A stretch of 64,000 nucleotides of DNA from an uncultured Marinobacter sp. (GCF_947259545.1 NZ_CAMYMK010000002.1:372001-436000), one strand, 5' to 3'; counted from the stretch's first letter, positions 37,327-47,796 are shown. Notes: generated from the sequence alone by a model not told the origin. Numbers and translations are program-made.

Positions 37327-38076
37327 ATGGCACTACTACAAACCACCGAAACACGATACAGCAAGCCGGTCCTGGTCGCGGTGAACAAGGCTTTCAACGA
37401 AGACGACCGATTGGCCCCCATGCGCCAACATGCGCTGTTCTCATCGCTGAGCGATGCAGACCTCACCGCACTGATGCAACAGTCCAGACGCCTGCGTCTT
37501 GGCCATCATCAACTGCTGTACCGCCAGGATATGCCGGCCCACCACTTCTTCTTCGTGATCTCCGGCCGGCTTCGCCTGTATCGCCTGGACGCCTCCGGCA
37601 TAGACCGCACGCTCGAAAGCATTGCGCCCGGCGACTGCTTTGCAGAAGTCATGATCTACGCCGACCCGGCAAAGTACGCCTGTTACGCCGAAGCGCTCAA
37701 ATCCAGCGAAGTCCTGATGATCCCCGTCAAGGCCTACCAGGAACTGCTGGAGAGAAAGCCCGAATACACCCAGTCAGCACTTCGCCACTACGCCAAACGC
37801 GCCGTCTCCCGCTTCCACGACCTGGAAATCATGACGGTACAGAGCGCCCGGGATCGCCTGATCAGGTACCTGATTGACCTGTTACCCGAGGGTTCCAGTG
37901 AAGGCGGCGAAGTGGAGTTGCCTTTACCGAAATGCCTGGTGGCATCCCGTCTGGCCATGCAGCCGGAAACGTTCTCCCGAATTCTGGCCGACCTGAAATC
38001 AAACGGCCTGGTGCGGGTCAATCGCAGCCGCCTGTTTATTTCAGACCCCGGCCGGCTGGTCCAGATCAGCCAGTGA
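37327..38076 (+). CDS. dnr: Crp/Fnr-family regulator, Dnr type
   Basis: From the ATG at 37327 (GAGG RBS) the protein has 249 residues: an N-terminal cyclic-nucleotide-like sensor domain (LFSSLSDADLTAL, HHFFFVISGRLRLYR, GDCFAEVMIYA) and a C-terminal HTH whose recognition helix reads ETFSRIL. The E-xx-SR pattern is that of FNR and predicts TTGAT-N4-ATCAA binding. It lacks the N-terminal cysteine set of FNR/Anr, so it fits the haem-dependent NO sensors of the Dnr group. It lies between nar and nos, whose promoters carry such boxes. Confidence 0.85.
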   Translation: MALLQTTETRYSKPVLVAVNKAFNEDDRLAPMRQHALFSSLSDADLTALMQQSRRLRLGHHQLLYRQDMPAHHFFFVISGRLRLYRLDASGIDRTLESIAPGDCFAEVMIYADPAKYACYAEALKSSEVLMIPVKAYQELLERKPEYTQSALRHYAKRAVSRFHDLEIMTVQSARDRLIRYLIDLLPEGSSEGGEVELPLPKCLVASRLAMQPETFSRILADLKSNGLVRVNRSRLFISDPGRLVQISQ

Positions 38077-38154
38077 GTTTCCAGGGCCGTCAGCAGCTGC
38101 GACACACAGAACGTCAGGACTGACTACACTTACAGAACACAGGATAACCGGCAC

Positions 38155-38556
38155 ATGATTTCCAGCTATTCCGATTTACTCAAAGCCGCCCAGGCTGAAT
38201 CAGAACCCCAGCGACTGCTGTTTGTATTCTGCCGGGCGGAACTTCCGGACGACGCTTCGGCAGCCGAGAAGGCCGCCTTTGCCAAAGGAGAGGGTGGGGC
38301 ACTGACGCCGGTGGTGTGTGTCGACAAGATGCCCGATGAGGTAAGTGACTTCCAGGCGCTTGTCGAAGAATCGCGCCAGACAGGACAAGCGTGGCAGGTG
38401 GTCTTTGTCGCCGCCATGTCCGGTCGGGGAGGCATGGCACCGTCCTCGGATGAGGCACAACAACCACTCACAATGATGGTGGAATCGGTCCGCCTGGGCC
38501 ACATTGGAAATTACTTGCCTCTGGACCGTGAAGGTCAGGCAGTTGCTCTCGGATAA
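38155..38556 (+). CDS. Conserved small protein between dnr and nosR
   Basis: This 133-residue cytoplasmic protein (SYSDLLKAAQAESEPQRLLFVFCRAELPDD..., GGALTPVVCVDKMPDEVSDF, MVESVRLGHIGNYLPLDREG) resembles short proteins from pseudomonads and relatives that are sometimes labelled ribonucleotide reductase subunit alpha. Nothing in the sequence supports a reductase role: it is far too short and lacks the known motifs. Function is unknown; the position suggests a link to denitrification. Confidence 0.7.
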   Translation: MISSYSDLLKAAQAESEPQRLLFVFCRAELPDDASAAEKAAFAKGEGGALTPVVCVDKMPDEVSDFQALVEESRQTGQAWQVVFVAAMSGRGGMAPSSDEAQQPLTMMVESVRLGHIGNYLPLDREGQAVALG

Positions 38557-38622
38557 GCCTACATAAAGATGCATTTGAAGTTTGTGTTTTATCGGCTAGA
38601 TTTCTCATACAGCCCGTTGGCA

Positions 38623-38636
38623 GTGAGAAATATCAA
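38623..38636 (+). promoter_or_regulatory. Anr/Dnr box of the nosR promoter
   Basis: GTGAG-AAAT-ATCAA has a perfect right half and matches eight of ten positions overall. A -10-like GAATAG at 38656-38661 lies about 29 bp downstream of the box centre, close to the class II distance. The nosR start codon is 76 bp further on. Confidence 0.55.
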
Positions 38637-38711
38637 ATCTCCAAAAGCGCCAAGCGAATAGCATTTCCTCTGTCGCTACTGTCATTCATTCAGGTATCCC
38701 CCGGGGGTGTC

Positions 38712-40871
38712 GTGAGTCTAATTCAGCGTGCTGTCACATCCATCATCTCGCTGGCGTGTCTGGTTCTGCTTCCAATAACGGCTGCCGTCGCCGCGGCTCC
38801 GGATACCTATGAGCCGCTGGCCGCCCGCCAGGTGATCGAGCACGCGTTCCCCTCTGTTTCGGATATTTCACCCCATGAAGACAATCGCGCCATCCAGGAG
38901 CTTCGGCGTGGTGAAGAGCTTCTGGGATATGCCTATCAGACCCTGGATTTCATACAGACTCCGGCGTATTCCGGCAAACCGGTAAACGCCATTGTGGTGC
39001 TGGATACCGCTGGCATGATCAAGGCCGCCAAGGTGATTGCCCACGACGAACCGATCCTCCTGGTGGGTATTCCCGAGAGCAAACTGCATGCCTTCACAGA
39101 CCAGTACACCGGGTTGGCGGCGGATCAGCGGGTGACTGTGGGCGGTCGCTCATCCGACACTCGGGTATCAGTCGACGGGCTGTCTGGCGCTACGGTCACG
39201 GTGATGGTGATCAACGAAGTCATCATGAAGACCGCCCATCGGGTGGGTGCCGAGCTGGGACTGGTAGAAGGTGGACGCGATTCCAGGCCACCGACGGCGG
39301 AACTTCGATCCGGTGACTTTACCGAAAAAAGCTGGGCCGAACTGACCGGTGACGGCTCCGTGCGCCGTTTGCTGCTCACCCGGGGGCAGGTGGACGACGC
39401 CTTCAAGGGGACAGAAGCGGAAGGCATCGATGAAGCCACTCCGGGCGAACGAGAGGAGGCGCTGATTGATCTCTACACTGGCTACCTGAATGTGCCGAGC
39501 ATCGGCAAAAACCTGTTGGGCGAAAGCCAGTACCAGTGGTTGATGTCCGAACTGGAAGAAGGTGAACACGCCATTGCCGTGATGGCCAACGGCGACTACT
39601 CGTTCAAAGGCTCCGGATACGTGCGTGGCGGTATTTTCGACCGCATACAGGTGCGTCAGTTTGGCGATACCTTCAATTTCCGCGATCTGGACTATCACCG
39701 CCTGAGCGATGTGTACGCAGAAGGTATGCCTAGATTTTCCGAAATGGCGATCTTCATCATCCGCCAGCAGTATAACTTCGACCCGGGTACACCCTGGTCG
39801 CTCGAGTTGTCGGTCAAGCGCCAGACCGGCCCCCTGGACAGTGAGTTCGCGGTGTTCCCGCTGGAGTATCAGCTGCCGGATCAGTACTACACCCGGCCTG
39901 CGGCCGAGCTGACTGAGGAAGAGTGGCTGGAAACGCAGCCCCTGTGGGTCCAGGTGTGGTACCAGCGCCAGTTCCAGGTCGCGGTGCTGGGCGTCGGCCT
40001 TGTTGCTCTGCTGTTGATCCTGTTCTTCCAGGACTGGCTGGCCAGTCGTCCCAGGTTGATTCGCTATATCCGCCACGCCTTCCTGACCTACACCCTGTTC
40101 TTTATAGGTTGGTACGCGCTGGGGCAGTTGTCGATTGTGAACGTGCTGACCTTTGTGCACAGCCTGATCAGTGGTTTCAGCTGGGATACCTTCCTGATTG
40201 ATCCGATTATGTTTGTGCTCTGGGCTGTCGTCGCCGGCATCGTGCTGTTGTGGGGGAGAGCGGTCTATTGCGGCTGGCTCTGCCCCTTCGGTGCGCTGCA
40301 GGAGTTGCTCAATGAAATTGCCCGCAAGCTGAAGGTGCCCCAGTACAACTTGCCTTTTGCGGTCCACGAACGGTTGTGGGCGATCAAGTACCTCATTCTT
40401 CTCGGGCTGTTTGGCGTATCCCTCGACTCCCTGGCTACGGCGGAGCAACTGGCGGAAATCGAGCCGTTCAAGACCGCCATTACCCTCCGATTCGACCGCA
40501 GCTGGCCGTTTGTGACCTACGCGGTGCTGTTGCTGGTGGTCAACCTGTTCACCCGCAAGGTTTTCTGTCGCTATATGTGCCCGCTGGGAGCCGCTCTGGC
40601 GTTGCCCACCAAACTGAGAGTGTTCGATTGGCTGAAACGTCGCAGGGAATGCGGAAACCCGTGCCGGTTGTGTGAGCACGAGTGTGAGGTTCAGGCCATT
40701 CACCCTGATGGCAGGATCAATTACATGGAGTGCCACTACTGCCTCGACTGCCAGGTCACCTATTTCAATGACAACAAATGCCCACCACTGATTGTGAAAC
40801 GACGGGGTAAACGCCGTGGCCATAACGCGCCGGGCCACCCGGAACAGATACCGGTCACTCAGGTGACATAA
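38712..40871 (+). CDS. nosR: NosR, membrane flavoprotein of nitrous oxide reduction
   Basis: The 719-residue protein has a signal peptide, a periplasmic FMN-binding domain with the covalent flavin motif S-G-A-T (T161), membrane helices from about residue 415, two CxxxCP motifs ([27 protein letters not shown]) and a C-terminal cytoplasmic cluster-binding region ([20 protein letters not shown]...CPPL). NosR feeds electrons to NosZ and is needed for its activity and expression. The start is a GTG without a strong RBS. It begins the nosRZDFYL cluster. Confidence 0.93.
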   Translation: MSLIQRAVTSIISLACLVLLPITAAVAAAPDTYEPLAARQVIEHAFPSVSDISPHEDNRAIQELRRGEELLGYAYQTLDFIQTPAYSGKPVNAIVVLDTAGMIKAAKVIAHDEPILLVGIPESKLHAFTDQYTGLAADQRVTVGGRSSDTRVSVDGLSGATVTVMVINEVIMKTAHRVGAELGLVEGGRDSRPPTAELRSGDFTEKSWAELTGDGSVRRLLLTRGQVDDAFKGTEAEGIDEATPGEREEALIDLYTGYLNVPSIGKNLLGESQYQWLMSELEEGEHAIAVMANGDYSFKGSGYVRGGIFDRIQVRQFGDTFNFRDLDYHRLSDVYAEGMPRFSEMAIFIIRQQYNFDPGTPWSLELSVKRQTGPLDSEFAVFPLEYQLPDQYYTRPAAELTEEEWLETQPLWVQVWYQRQFQVAVLGVGLVALLLILFFQDWLASRPRLIRYIRHAFLTYTLFFIGWYALGQLSIVNVLTFVHSLISGFSWDTFLIDPIMFVLWAVVAGIVLLWGRAVYCGWLCPFGALQELLNEIARKLKVPQYNLPFAVHERLWAIKYLILLGLFGVSLDSLATAEQLAEIEPFKTAITLRFDRSWPFVTYAVLLLVVNLFTRKVFCRYMCPLGAALALPTKLRVFDWLKRRRECGNPCRLCEHECEVQAIHPDGRINYMECHYCLDCQVTYFNDNKCPPLIVKRRGKRRGHNAPGHPEQIPVTQVT

Positions 40872-40927
40872 AAAAAGCAGTAATACGAAACGCAAAACCG
40901 CCATTACCGACAACGGAGTTGGACGTT

Positions 40928-42817
40928 ATGAAAAAGAGAGACGAACTTGGCAAAGAGGCACCGGAAGAAAACGGTCTGAGTCGCCGTAAATTCCTCGGGG
41001 CAACCGCCCTGGCTGGTGCCGTGGGCGCAACGGGGCTCGGCGGCGCGGTCATGTCGCGGGAGTCTTGGGCCGCGGCGGTCAAGGAAGCCAAAAACAAGTA
41101 CCAGGTTGCGCCTGGTGAGCTGGACGAGTACTACGGCTTCTGGAGCGGTGGTCACCAGGGCGAGGTTCGTGTTCTGGGTGTGCCTTCCATGCGTGAGCTG
41201 ATGCGTATTCCGGTTTTCAATGTGGACTCGGCGACCGGCTGGGGTATTACCAACGAAAGTAAGGAAGTTCTGGGTGGTGACCAGCAGTATCTGAACGGTG
41301 ACTGTCACCACCCACACATCTCCATGGAAGACGGGCGCTACGATGGCAAATACCTGTTCATCAACGACAAGGCCAACAGCCGTGTTGCCCGCATCCGTCT
41401 GGATATCATGAAGACGGACAAGATCACCCACATTCCGAACGTACAGGCCATTCACGGACTGCGGCTGCAAAAGGTACCGCGTACCAAGTATGTATTCTGC
41501 AACGCGGAATTTGTGATCCCGCACCCCAATGATGGCAGCGACTACAGCCTGGAAAACAGCTACACCATGTTTACTGCCGTTGATGCGGACACCATGGATG
41601 TGGCCTGGCAGGTAATTGTGGACGGCAACCTGGATAACACCGACGCCGATTACACCGGCAAGTACGCCGCCTCCACCTGTTACAACTCGGAGAAAGCGGT
41701 GGATCTGGCCGGCACCATGCGCAACGACCGGGACTGGGTAGTGGTGTTCAACGTCGAGCGGATTGAAGCCGCAGTCAAGAACGGCGACTTCAAGACCGTT
41801 GGTGACTCCGATGTGCCGGTAGTGGACGGCCGAGCAGACTCGAAGCTGACCCGTTACATTCCGGTTCCGAAGAACCCGCATGGCCTGAATACCTCGCCGG
41901 ACGGCAAATATTTTATTGCCAATGGCAAGTTGTCACCCACCTGCTCCGTAATCCAGATCGACAAGCTGGACGATGTGTTTGATGACAAGATCGAGTTGCG
42001 TGATGCCATCGTGGCGGAGCCGGAACTGGGGCTTGGGCCTCTGCATACCACCTTTGATGGTCGTGGCAACGCTTACACCACACTGTTTATCGACAGTCAG
42101 GTATGCAAGTGGAACATTGCGGACGCTATCAAGAATTACAACGGTGAGAAAACCAACTACATCCGCCAGAAACTGGATGTGCATTATCAGCCCGGCCACA
42201 ACCATGCCTCTCTGACCGAATCCCGCGATGCGGACGGCAAGTGGCTGGTGGTTCTGTCGAAGTTCTCCAAGGACCGTTTCCTGCCGGTTGGCCCGCTGCA
42301 TCCGGAGAACGATCAGCTGATCGATATTTCCGGTGAGGAGATGAAGCTGGTTCACGATGGTCCGACCTATGCGGAGCCCCACGACTGTATTCTGATTCGC
42401 CGTGATCAGATCAAGACGAAGAAGATCTACACTCGTGACGATCCTTCATTCGCCAGTGCCCGGGCGCAGGCTGAGAAGGATGGCATCACTCTGGAGGCTG
42501 CTAACGAGGTCGTCCGTGATGGCAACAAGGTGCGTGTCTACATGACGTCTGTGGCGCCGCAGTACGGGATGACGGAGTTCAAGGTGAAGGAGGGGGATGA
42601 GGTTACGGTATATGTGACCAATCTGGATTCTGTTGAGGATGTGACCCATGGGTTCTGTATGGTGAATCATGGTGTGAGTATGGAGGTCAGTCCCCAGCAG
42701 ACGTCTTCGGTGACCTTTAAGGCAGGTAAGCCGGGGGTTTACTGGTATTACTGCAACTGGTTCTGTCATGCGTTGCACATGGAGATGGGTGGTCGCATGT
42801 TGGTGGAGAAGGCCTGA
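40928..42817 (+). CDS. nosZ: Nitrous oxide reductase NosZ
   Basis: From the ATG at 40928 the protein has 629 residues. A Tat signal ([14 protein letters not shown], twin Arg at 19-20) exports it folded; this is a clade I NosZ. CuZ histidines include DCHHPH, and the CuA site is the C-terminal [12 protein letters not shown] (C-x3-C-x3-H-x2-M). It reduces N2O to N2 in the periplasm. nosD follows, but the two are separated by 226 bp holding hairpin element R3. Confidence 0.97.
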   Translation: MKKRDELGKEAPEENGLSRRKFLGATALAGAVGATGLGGAVMSRESWAAAVKEAKNKYQVAPGELDEYYGFWSGGHQGEVRVLGVPSMRELMRIPVFNVDSATGWGITNESKEVLGGDQQYLNGDCHHPHISMEDGRYDGKYLFINDKANSRVARIRLDIMKTDKITHIPNVQAIHGLRLQKVPRTKYVFCNAEFVIPHPNDGSDYSLENSYTMFTAVDADTMDVAWQVIVDGNLDNTDADYTGKYAASTCYNSEKAVDLAGTMRNDRDWVVVFNVERIEAAVKNGDFKTVGDSDVPVVDGRADSKLTRYIPVPKNPHGLNTSPDGKYFIANGKLSPTCSVIQIDKLDDVFDDKIELRDAIVAEPELGLGPLHTTFDGRGNAYTTLFIDSQVCKWNIADAIKNYNGEKTNYIRQKLDVHYQPGHNHASLTESRDADGKWLVVLSKFSKDRFLPVGPLHPENDQLIDISGEEMKLVHDGPTYAEPHDCILIRRDQIKTKKIYTRDDPSFASARAQAEKDGITLEAANEVVRDGNKVRVYMTSVAPQYGMTEFKVKEGDEVTVYVTNLDSVEDVTHGFCMVNHGVSMEVSPQQTSSVTFKAGKPGVYWYYCNWFCHALHMEMGGRMLVEKA

Positions 42818-42886
42818 CCTTCTTCTGTCTGAACCTGAGTTGGGGCTCGTTATTTGGGCCCCAGCTTTCTGGTTTGGAGAAGCAAA

Positions 42887-42990
42887 CCAAGAGGAGACTG
42901 CTTTCCAAAACACGCTCAAGCCCATCCATGGGGCGCTTGGGCTCCGCCATCCCTGGCTCCGCACAGTTTTGGAAAGCAGTCTCCTCTTGG
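42887..42990. repeat. Hairpin element R3 (25-bp arms, core inverted)
   Basis: Arms 42887-42911 and 42966-42990 are perfectly complementary over 25 bp and continue a further 5 bp with one mismatch. The inner end is TTTCCAAAAC, as in R2. The 54-nt core is in the opposite orientation to R1 and R2; its reverse complement starts TGTGCGGAGCCAGGGATGG. It sits between nosZ and nosD, inside the presumed operon. Confidence 0.9.
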
Positions 42991-43043
42991 CTTGCCGTAC
43001 CTTGGGTGCTGGCCTCTTGTTTTTTATCCGCAGAGAGAAATTG

Positions 43044-44309
43044 ATGTACCAACATTTGCGTTATGGGGTGGCCCTGACAGTCGCTCTGTTATCGCTGACC
43101 GCTCACGCGGACCTGCAAGAACAGCTTGATGCACTGGAACCCGGTGCTGTCATTGAGCTGCCTCCCAAGCAACTTCCGCCGCTGGATTTTCGCGTGCCCG
43201 GTGTCACGGTGTCCTGTCATGCCGATACGGTGATTGACGGTGGCGGTGAGGGAAATGCCGTGGATATTCTGGCGGAGGAGGTGACGTTTTCCGGTTGTGA
43301 GGTTCGCAACTGGGGGGATGATCTGAACGAGTTGGATGCGGGGATTTTTGTGGCGCGGGAGGCCCGTGGTGCTGTAATAGAGAATAACCGTTTGCAGGGG
43401 CCGGCGTTTGGGGTCTGGTTGGATGCAACGAAGGATGTGACGGTTCGGAATAACCAGATTCGTGGGGATGCCGGTATCCGCTCCCAGGATCGGGGGAACG
43501 GGATTCATCTGTTCAATACCACCGGGGCGTTGATCGAGGGCAATGACATCCGTCAGACGCGGGATGCGATTTATATCGAGACTGCGAATAACAACGAGAT
43601 CCGCAACAATCTGATGACGGACCTGCGTTATGGCATTCATTACATGTATTCGATGCATAACCTGCTGGAGGGCAATGTCACCCGGGGGACTCGGACCGGG
43701 TATGCGTTGATGCAGAGTAAGTATCTGACGGTGATCAATAACCGGTCCGAGAATGATGAGAATTACGGCATTCTGATGAATTTCATCACCAACTCCGAGT
43801 TTCGGGGCAATGTGGTCACCGGGGTGTCTCAGGGCGAGACGGCAGGGGTTGCCATTTCCGGGGCCGAGGGCAAGGCGGTGTTTATCTATAACTCGCTGTA
43901 CAACACCTTCGAGAGCAATGTGTTCCGGGACAGCAACATTGGTATTCACCTGACGGCGGGGTCGGAGGACAACGAGGTTTTCAGTAATGCGTTCGTGAAT
44001 AATCAGCGCCAGGTGAAGTATGTGGCGACCCGTACCCAGGAGTGGTCGAAAGAGGGGCGGGGCAATTACTGGAGTGATTATCTGGGGTGGGACCGTAATC
44101 AGGACGGCATTGGCGATGTGGCCTATGAGCCCAATGACAATGTGGACCGGCTGTTGTGGACCTACCCGGAAGCCAAGGTGCTGATGTTCAGCCCGGCGGT
44201 GGATACGTTGCGGTGGGTGCAGGATGCGTTTCCGGTGGTCAAGGCCGCTGGTGTCAGCGATTCGCACCCGTTGATGCGCCCTCCCGAACCGTTACAACCG
44301 GAGTCCTGA
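43044..44309 (+). CDS. nosD: NosD, copper-site maturation protein
   Basis: The ATG at 43044 (RBS GAGAGAAA) gives 421 residues with a signal peptide (ending AHA-D). A longer open frame exists upstream but it reads through R3. The body is a right-handed parallel beta-helix (CASH/carbohydrate-binding repeats such as NNRLQGPAFGVWLDATKDVTVRNN). NosD works in the periplasm with NosF and NosY in assembly of the CuZ centre of NosZ. Its stop overlaps the nosF start (TGATG). Confidence 0.93.
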   Translation: MYQHLRYGVALTVALLSLTAHADLQEQLDALEPGAVIELPPKQLPPLDFRVPGVTVSCHADTVIDGGGEGNAVDILAEEVTFSGCEVRNWGDDLNELDAGIFVAREARGAVIENNRLQGPAFGVWLDATKDVTVRNNQIRGDAGIRSQDRGNGIHLFNTTGALIEGNDIRQTRDAIYIETANNNEIRNNLMTDLRYGIHYMYSMHNLLEGNVTRGTRTGYALMQSKYLTVINNRSENDENYGILMNFITNSEFRGNVVTGVSQGETAGVAISGAEGKAVFIYNSLYNTFESNVFRDSNIGIHLTAGSEDNEVFSNAFVNNQRQVKYVATRTQEWSKEGRGNYWSDYLGWDRNQDGIGDVAYEPNDNVDRLLWTYPEAKVLMFSPAVDTLRWVQDAFPVVKAAGVSDSHPLMRPPEPLQPES

Positions 44310-45241
44310 TGAGCTGTTTCCGTCTTGAGAATGTGAGTTACCGTTATGATAAGGCCCTGGTATTGCGGGGGGTGGATCTTCGCCTGGAGCCCGGGGAGAT
44401 TCTTGGGCTGTTTGGCCATAACGGGGCAGGCAAAACCACCAGCATCAAGCTGATCCTGGGGCTGATGACGCCGACGCAGGGCAAGGTGTCTGTGCTTGGT
44501 GGTGAAGCGGGTGAGCCTCAGGTCAGTCAACACATTGGTTATCTGCCGGAAAATGTGATGTTTTACCCGCAGTTGACCGGTCGCGAGATCCTCAACCATT
44601 TTGCCCGCCTCAAGGGGGCCTCGCTGGCACAGGTGCCCGAGCTGCTGGAGCAGGTGGGGCTTGGCGATGCCATGAATGCGCGGGTGAAGACGTACTCCAA
44701 AGGTATGCGCCAGCGTCTGGGGCTGGCTCAGGCGCTTCTGGGCAAACCGAAGCTGCTGATGCTGGATGAGCCTACCGTGGGACTCGACCCGGTGGCGACG
44801 GCGGATCTATACCGGTTGCTACGTAGGTTGCGGGATGAGGGCACGGCGATTGTGCTTTGCTCCCACGTGCTGCCCGGGGTTGAGCCCTATATCGACCGGG
44901 CAGCGATTCTCACCGAAGGCGCAGTGCAGGCGGTGGGTGATCTGGCGTCCCTGCGACGGCAGGCAAACATGGCTGTGACTCTGTCCATCGAACCCGCCAA
45001 CGGGGTGTCCGCCCTGGAAAAGGTGATTGCCAACGCGTCAGCGGGAAACGGCTTAATGACCCATGACAGTAACGGGCGGCTGCGCGTGGATGTTCGCCCC
45101 TCGGAGAAAATGGCGATGATCCAGACGTTGCTGGATTCGGGGGAGGTTGGGGATCTGGGGATTCATCAGCCGACTCTCGAGGATATCTATGTGCACTTTA
45201 TCGGTTCCGGTGGCCTGGCTCACCGAGGGGGCAGCCAGTGA
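44309..45241 (+). CDS. nosF: NosF, ABC-type ATPase for NosZ maturation
   Basis: The 310-residue ATPase has Walker A GHNGAGKTT near residue 36, signature YSKGMRQRLGLAQALLG, Walker B LLMLDEPTVGLDP and H-loop CSHVL. It energises the NosFY complex that delivers the sulfur-containing component or otherwise drives NosD during CuZ assembly. It overlaps nosD by 1 bp and nosY by 4 bp. Confidence 0.94.
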   Translation: MSCFRLENVSYRYDKALVLRGVDLRLEPGEILGLFGHNGAGKTTSIKLILGLMTPTQGKVSVLGGEAGEPQVSQHIGYLPENVMFYPQLTGREILNHFARLKGASLAQVPELLEQVGLGDAMNARVKTYSKGMRQRLGLAQALLGKPKLLMLDEPTVGLDPVATADLYRLLRRLRDEGTAIVLCSHVLPGVEPYIDRAAILTEGAVQAVGDLASLRRQANMAVTLSIEPANGVSALEKVIANASAGNGLMTHDSNGRLRVDVRPSEKMAMIQTLLDSGEVGDLGIHQPTLEDIYVHFIGSGGLAHRGGSQ

Positions 45242-46068
45242 ACAGTATCTGGACCATAGCCCGCAAGGAGTTCAGCGACAGCCTGAGAAATCGTTGGTTG
45301 ATGGCCATTGCCCTGGTGTTTGCCGTGCTGGCCCTGGGTATAGCCTGGTTTGGCGCAGCGGCATCCGGGCAGGTGGGGTACGCCTCCACCCCGGCCACCA
45401 TTGCCAGTCTGGCCAGCCTGGGCATTTTCCTGATTCCGCTGATTGCGCTGTTGCTGTCCTACGACGCGATTGTGGGCGAAGAAGAGGGCGGCACGCTGCT
45501 CCTGTTATTGACCTACCCACTGAGTCGCGGGCAGTTGCTGTTCGGCAAGTTCCTCGGGCATGGGCTGACATTGGCGCTCGCCACGCTGATCGGGTTTGGT
45601 GTTGCTGGCGTTGCCATTGCTGTGCTGGTCGATGACGTGGTCATAGGAACGCTGGCGGTCGCCATGTTCCGGTTTGTGCTTTCCACCATTCTGTTGGGCT
45701 GGGGATTCATTGCGCTGGCTTACCTGATCAGCGTTCGTGTCAGTGAAAAGCCCGTCGCTGCCGGTCTGGCTCTGGGGGTCTGGTTCTTCTTTGTGCTGAT
45801 CTTTGACCTGATGCTGTTGGGCACGCTGGTGGCCAGCGAGGGCAAGATGAACCCCGAGCTGCTGCCCTGGCTGCTGATGCTCAACCCCACCGACATATAC
45901 CGCCTGCTCAACATCGTTGCCTTCGGCGATGGGGGTCAGTTAAGCGGCGTTCTGAGCCTGGGTGCGGACCTTCCCATTAGCGCGGGCGGGCTGTGGTTCG
46001 CCCTGGCGCTCTGGTGTGTTATCCCCCTGGCAGGCGCCTGGGCCCTGTTCCGTCGCCGTCGAATCTGA
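45238..46068 (+). CDS. nosY: NosY, ABC-type permease for NosZ maturation
   Basis: The 276-residue protein starts with GTG inside the nosF stop (GTGA) and has six hydrophobic helices. The N-terminus IARKEFSDSLRNRW and the EEEGGTLLLLLTYPLSRGQLLFGKFLG loop are standard for ABC-2 permeases of the NosY type. It partners NosF in the inner membrane. Confidence 0.93.
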   Translation: MNSIWTIARKEFSDSLRNRWLMAIALVFAVLALGIAWFGAAASGQVGYASTPATIASLASLGIFLIPLIALLLSYDAIVGEEEGGTLLLLLTYPLSRGQLLFGKFLGHGLTLALATLIGFGVAGVAIAVLVDDVVIGTLAVAMFRFVLSTILLGWGFIALAYLISVRVSEKPVAAGLALGVWFFFVLIFDLMLLGTLVASEGKMNPELLPWLLMLNPTDIYRLLNIVAFGDGGQLSGVLSLGADLPISAGGLWFALALWCVIPLAGAWALFRRRRI

Positions 46069-46081
46069 CCTGGAGATTGTC

Positions 46082-46645
46082 ATGCGTACTGTTCATTTCA
46101 AGGCTTTGTCTGTCATGGCGCTGTTTGCCGTATTCCTGACCGGTTGCTCCGAATCGGAGGAGCAGGTCACAGAAAAGCCCACTCCGGTCCATTTCGAATC
46201 CGGTGACGAATGCCATGTGTGCGGCATGATCATCACCAGTTTCGATGGCCCCAAAGGCCAGGCCATTACCGCCAGGGAACAGCTTACGCGTAAGTTCTGT
46301 TCAACCCGGGACATGTTCTCCTGGGCGTTACAGCCTGAAAATGCAAAACGTGACCACACCCTGTACGTCCACGATATGGCTCAGACAAGTTGGGAAAGTC
46401 CGGACGACACGGCACTGATTGACGCACGTGAAGCCTTCTTTGTGGTCGGGTCAGGGCGAACGGGTGCAATGGGGCCAACCCTGGCTTCATTTGCGTCTGA
46501 AAGTTCAGCGGTAGGGTTCGCCAATGAATTTGGCGGGGAGGTCGTTGAGTTCAAAGATGTGACTATGAAGCACCTGACCCGAGACATGAGCCAGACGATG
46601 TCAGAACACAGCATGGGAATGAACAATCACGAGGGCAAACATTAA
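46082..46645 (+). CDS. nosL: NosL, copper-binding lipoprotein
   Basis: From the ATG at 46082 the protein has 187 residues with a lipobox LTGC (C22), so it is a lipoprotein. The conserved CHVCGM motif (DECHVCGMIITSFDGPKGQA) is the Cu(I) site; further Met/His residues cluster at the C-terminus (MKHLTRDMSQTMSEHSMGMNNH). NosL supplies copper to apo-NosZ. The gap to nosY is 13 bp. Confidence 0.93.
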   Translation: MRTVHFKALSVMALFAVFLTGCSESEEQVTEKPTPVHFESGDECHVCGMIITSFDGPKGQAITAREQLTRKFCSTRDMFSWALQPENAKRDHTLYVHDMAQTSWESPDDTALIDAREAFFVVGSGRTGAMGPTLASFASESSAVGFANEFGGEVVEFKDVTMKHLTRDMSQTMSEHSMGMNNHEGKH

Positions 46646-46655
46646 GGTCGCATAA

Positions 46656-46763
46656 GCCCGGAGGTGGGTGAACCTTCCGGGATCGTCAAAATCATGGATG
46701 ATTTTGTCGAGCGTACAGGGACGTATTCACAGCGTATCCCGGAAGGTTCACCCACCTTCGGGC
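46656..46763. repeat. Hairpin element R4 (28-bp arms, one mismatch)
   Basis: Arms 46656-46683 and 46736-46763 pair at 27 of 28 positions (inner end TTCCGGGAT). The 52-nt core has the right part in common with R1 (GAGCGTACAGGGACGTATT, then CACAGCGT), but its inner palindrome is CAAAATCAT-GG-ATGATTTTG instead of GCCAT-GG-ATGGC. It lies between convergent nosL and moaA and could end transcription from both sides. Confidence 0.9.
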
Positions 46764-46803
46764 GTTAACTCCAAATATCGAGGGCCAAATACCGGGAAAG
46801 GCC

Positions 46804-47796
46804 TCAACCACCAGTCATATTCATAAACCGGAGAATCTGAACATCACCATCAGTAGAGAAGTGGTGACGCTCAGGTTTCAGGTCCATGGCATTAATAATG
46901 GTTTCCTTCAGCTTGTCATCAGTCACCGGATGACCACGCAGAACACGGCGCAGGTCTACGGAGTGCTCATTGCCAAGACAAAGCAGCAAGCGCCCCTCTA
47001 CCGTTACCCGTACGCGGTTGCAGGTAGAGCAGAAGTTGTGGGAGTGCGGCGAAATAAACCCGACGCGGACATCGCTGTCCGGCATGCGGTAATAGCGGGC
47101 GGGGCCGCCGGAGTCTTCCGGTGTGGGGATCAGCTCATGCCGCTGGCCAATAATGTCGCGGACTTCATCGCTGGTGCATAGCACCTGACCACGATCATGC
47201 TCGGAAATCTCGCCCAGGGGCATTTCCTCAATGAAGGTAATGTCCACTTTCTTTTTGCGCGCAAACTCGATCAGCTCGGGTACTTCCTGATCGTTGCCAC
47301 CTTTCATGACGACCGTATTGAGCTTGATGCCCTCAAAGCCGGCGTCTTTTGCAGCCTCAATGCCTTCCAGAACCTGGGTGAGTTTGCCGGTGCGGGTAAT
47401 ACGGTTGAATTTCTCGGCATCCAGCGAATCCAGGCTTATGTTCAGCCGCCTGAGGCCGGCTTTCCGAAGAGGTTCTGCCATGGTGGGCAACTGGCTGCCA
47501 TTGGTGGTCATGGCAAAATCACGCAGACCGTAAGTACCGATTTCCTTGACCAGTTCCAGAATGTCCTTCCGCACCAGCGGCTCGCCCCCGGTCAGCCGGA
47601 TTTTCTCGGTACCGAGTGATACAAAGGTTCTGGCAACGCGGGCAATTTCTTCAAGGGTAAGCACCTGCTGGCGGGGCAGGAAGGTCATTTCTTCAGCCAT
47701 GCAGTAGACGCAACGGAAGTCGCAGCGGTCTGTGACAGACAGGCGCACATAATTCACAGTGCGACCGAAACGGTCAGTCAGCTTGGCTTGGGACAT
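46804..47796 (-). CDS. moaA: GTP 3',8-cyclase MoaA (molybdopterin synthesis)
   Basis: The start is set at 47796 (330 residues, [33 protein letters not shown] after AGGGAAAC in outline); a longer open frame exists upstream. The radical SAM motif CxxxCxxC is [10 protein letters not shown], the C-terminal [4Fe-4S] motif is [19 protein letters not shown], and GG at the C-terminus is conserved. It makes the first molybdopterin intermediate from GTP; the Mo cofactor is required by NarG. It lies downstream of norB but behind a strong terminator. Confidence 0.94.
   Translation of the reverse strand: MSQAKLTDRFGRTVNYVRLSVTDRCDFRCVYCMAEEMTFLPRQQVLTLEEIARVARTFVSLGTEKIRLTGGEPLVRKDILELVKEIGTYGLRDFAMTTNGSQLPTMAEPLRKAGLRRLNISLDSLDAEKFNRITRTGKLTQVLEGIEAAKDAGFEGIKLNTVVMKGGNDQEVPELIEFARKKKVDITFIEEMPLGEISEHDRGQVLCTSDEVRDIIGQRHELIPTPEDSGGPARYYRMPDSDVRVGFISPHSHNFCSTCNRVRVTVEGRLLLCLGNEHSVDLRRVLRGHPVTDDKLKETIINAMDLKPERHHFSTDGDVQILRFMNMTGG

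Noticed and set aside
38155-38556. Annotation as ribonucleotide reductase alpha subunit
   Set aside because: The protein is only 133 residues and has none of the catalytic cysteines or nucleotide-binding motifs expected.
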